Source: JACDAN01 sp035535195
GTDB taxonomy: Bacteria; Actinomycetota; Thermoleophilia; Gaiellales; Gaiellaceae
DNA: 20,558 nt
Reading direction: 5' to 3'
Assembly (NCBI GenBank): GCA_035535195.1
Contig: DATLQK010000042.1
Coordinates: 1-20,558 of the forward strand
A program made the translations under genes and the position numbers. The notes under the pieces were generated by a model, which ran no database searches, was not told the DNA's origin, and worked only from the letters and a program-made list of their open reading frames with translations. Below are positions 19,352 to 20,558 of this stretch, one piece after another. How positions within the stretch are numbered: the stretch's first letter is position 1; each line of letters opens with the position of its first letter.

Positions 19352-20558
19352 CTCGCTCGCCGACGCCGAAGCTCGGGGCCTACGCCGGCCTGACTGCGCT
19401 CGGGATGCTGGCGGCGCTCGCGCTTGGCCGGCCGGAGCTCGCGGTGCTGGCGTCGCCGTTCGCGATCGCGATCGCGGTGGGTGTCCCATGGGCGGGCGAC
19501 CCGCGGATCAGGGTCTGGGTCCACCCGGAGCGCGACCGGATGGTCGAGGAGTCGGAGCAGGAAGTCGAGGTCGAGGTGGAGGCGCAGGAGGGCGCGCTGC
19601 GCGTCGAGGTCCTCCTCGTCCTGCCGCGCGGGCTCGAGGCGGTCGGTGACAACCCAGTGGCGCGACGCCTCCAAGCGCGGACGTCGCGTGAGATCACCTT
19701 CCGCGTCCTCGCCCGGCGCTGGGGCGCGTACCGGCTGGGCGAGGTGGCGGTCCGGACGACCGACCGCTTCGGGTTCTTCTCGTACGAGGCGAGGCTTGAC
19801 GAGTCGCGACCGCTCAAGGTCTACCCGCACCCGGAGTGGCTGCGAACGATGCTCCGGCCCCTCGAGACGCAGCCGTTCGGCGGGAACCAGGTCGCGCGCG
19901 CCAAAGGGGACGGGATCGAGTTCGCCGATCTGCGGCCGTTCGTTCCCGGCGACCGCCTGCGGCGGATCAACTGGCGGGCTAGCGCGCGACGAGGCGACCT
20001 GTGGGTGAACGAGTCGCATCCCGAGCGGAACACGGACGTGGTGATCTTCCTCGACACCTTCGCCGAGGCGCGGCGCGGCGACCTCGGCACGCTCGACATG
20101 GCCGTGCGGGCGTCCGCGTCGCTCGCCGACCAGTACCTCTCGCACAAGGACCGCGTGGGCCTCGTCAGCTTCGGCGGCGTCCTCAACTGGCTCACGCCCG
20201 CCACGGGGATCGCACAGCTCTACCGGATCGTCGACTCGCTCCTCGACACGGAGATCATCCTCAGCTACGCCTGGAAGGACATCGAGATCGTCCCCCGGCG
20301 GACGCTCCCGCCGCAGGCGCTGATCGTCGCCCTGACGCCGCTGCTCGACGAGCGGGCGGTCGGCGCGCTCCTCGACCTGCGGACGCGAGGGTTCGACCTG
20401 GCCGTCGTCGAGGTCTCGCCCGAGCCGTTCACGCCGGTGCCGGAGGACTCGCTCGGCGAGTTCGCGCACAGGCTCTGGCGCCTCCGCCGGGAGGCGCTGC
20501 GCGACCGGTTCCGGACGCTGGGCGTCCCGATCACGGAGTGGCGTGAGGGCGTCGGCCT
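19348..20558 (+). CDS. DUF58-domain protein (3' end outside window)
   Basis: Open from TTG at 19348 to the window edge, 403 codons seen without a stop; reading was checked codon by codon. The TTG overlaps the MoxR stop (TTGA). Two N-terminal membrane helices (about 9-28 and 31-48) precede a beta-rich domain (RIRVWVHPERDRMVEESEQEVEVEVEA), then the DUF58 core: PFGGNQVARAKGDGIEFADLRPFVPGDRLRRINWRASARRGDL, with RINWRAS at 206-212. A VWA-like fold follows (DVVIFLDTFAEARRG...DRVGLVSFGG). DUF58 proteins are the usual partners of MoxR ATPases; the VWA-like part may bind metal through the D-x-(T/S) patch. Because it has no stop in the window, an ORF caller can miss it. A transglutaminase-like gene would be expected nearby. 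Confidence 0.93.
   Translation, partial: MTRSPTPKLGAYAGLTALGMLAALALGRPELAVLASPFAIAIAVGVPWAGDPRIRVWVHPERDRMVEESEQEVEVEVEAQEGALRVEVLLVLPRGLEAVGDNPVARRLQARTSREITFRVLARRWGAYRLGEVAVRTTDRFGFFSYEARLDESRPLKVYPHPEWLRTMLRPLETQPFGGNQVARAKGDGIEFADLRPFVPGDRLRRINWRASARRGDLWVNESHPERNTDVVIFLDTFAEARRGDLGTLDMAVRASASLADQYLSHKDRVGLVSFGGVLNWLTPATGIAQLYRIVDSLLDTEIILSYAWKDIEIVPRRTLPPQALIVALTPLLDERAVGALLDLRTRGFDLAVVEVSPEPFTPVPEDSLGEFAHRLWRLRREALRDRFRTLGVPITEWREGVG

Noticed and set aside
1..20558. CRISPR arrays, tRNA/rRNA genes, IS elements, phage genes
   Set aside because: I looked for regularly spaced repeats, tRNA-like cloverleaf segments, transposase or integrase motifs and terminal repeats and saw none.

Overview
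The window is very GC-rich (about two thirds G+C by eye), uses many GTG and some TTG starts, and packs genes with 4-bp stop/start overlaps. Several first genes appear to be leaderless: a TANNNT -10 box sits exactly 6 nt before the start codon. Gene content (phenylacetyl-CoA epoxidase subunits, a KstR2/PaaR-like TetR, LemA with DUF2207, MoxR with DUF58, a large secreted fungalysin) fits an Actinomycetota chromosome. Thermoleophilia (Gaiellales/Solirubrobacterales-like) is my guess, not something the sequence proves. No tRNA, rRNA, IS element, CRISPR array or prophage was seen.

Layout. 1-3535 holds three crotonase-family enzymes linked to aromatic/phenylacetate breakdown: a MenB/BadI/Oah-like partial gene, a hydratase and a PaaG isomerase. 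They are interrupted by a GerW/YtfJ-like protein and an opposite-strand HtrA-type protease. 3545-6318 (minus) carries a lipoprotein, a SAM methyltransferase, a four-helix zinc-ribbon membrane protein, an XRE regulator with a three-half-site operator at its promoter, and, most notably, a SelW/Rdx-type gene. That gene is interrupted by one in-frame TGA exactly at the redox position of CxxU and is followed by a plausible bacterial SECIS hairpin. 6370-8828 (plus) is lemA followed by a DUF2207 membrane protein. 8829-11600 (minus) is the phenylacetate operon paaA-paaB-paaC-paaD plus a small P-loop kinase, divergent from a TetR regulator at 11642-12217. 12568-16074 is a 1168-residue secreted M36 metalloprotease. 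16136-20558 holds a diacylglycerol-kinase-family lipid kinase and a four-gene membrane operon: DUF4129, a small two-TM protein, MoxR ATPase and DUF58 (cut by the window end).

How it fits together. The paa enzymes epoxidise phenylacetyl-CoA (PaaABC, with PaaD for metal-cluster maturation), and PaaG isomerises the epoxide to the oxepin. The crotonases would serve ring opening or beta-oxidation. The TetR probably controls the operon from the 41-bp divergent gap. PaaE, PaaZ and PaaK are not in the window. The strongest unexpected signal is the selenoprotein gene at 6100-6318, which gene callers would miss or truncate. Other signals are the XRE/zinc-ribbon cassette, a hairpin repeated three times around the TetR and protease genes, and the recurring leaderless promoter signature.
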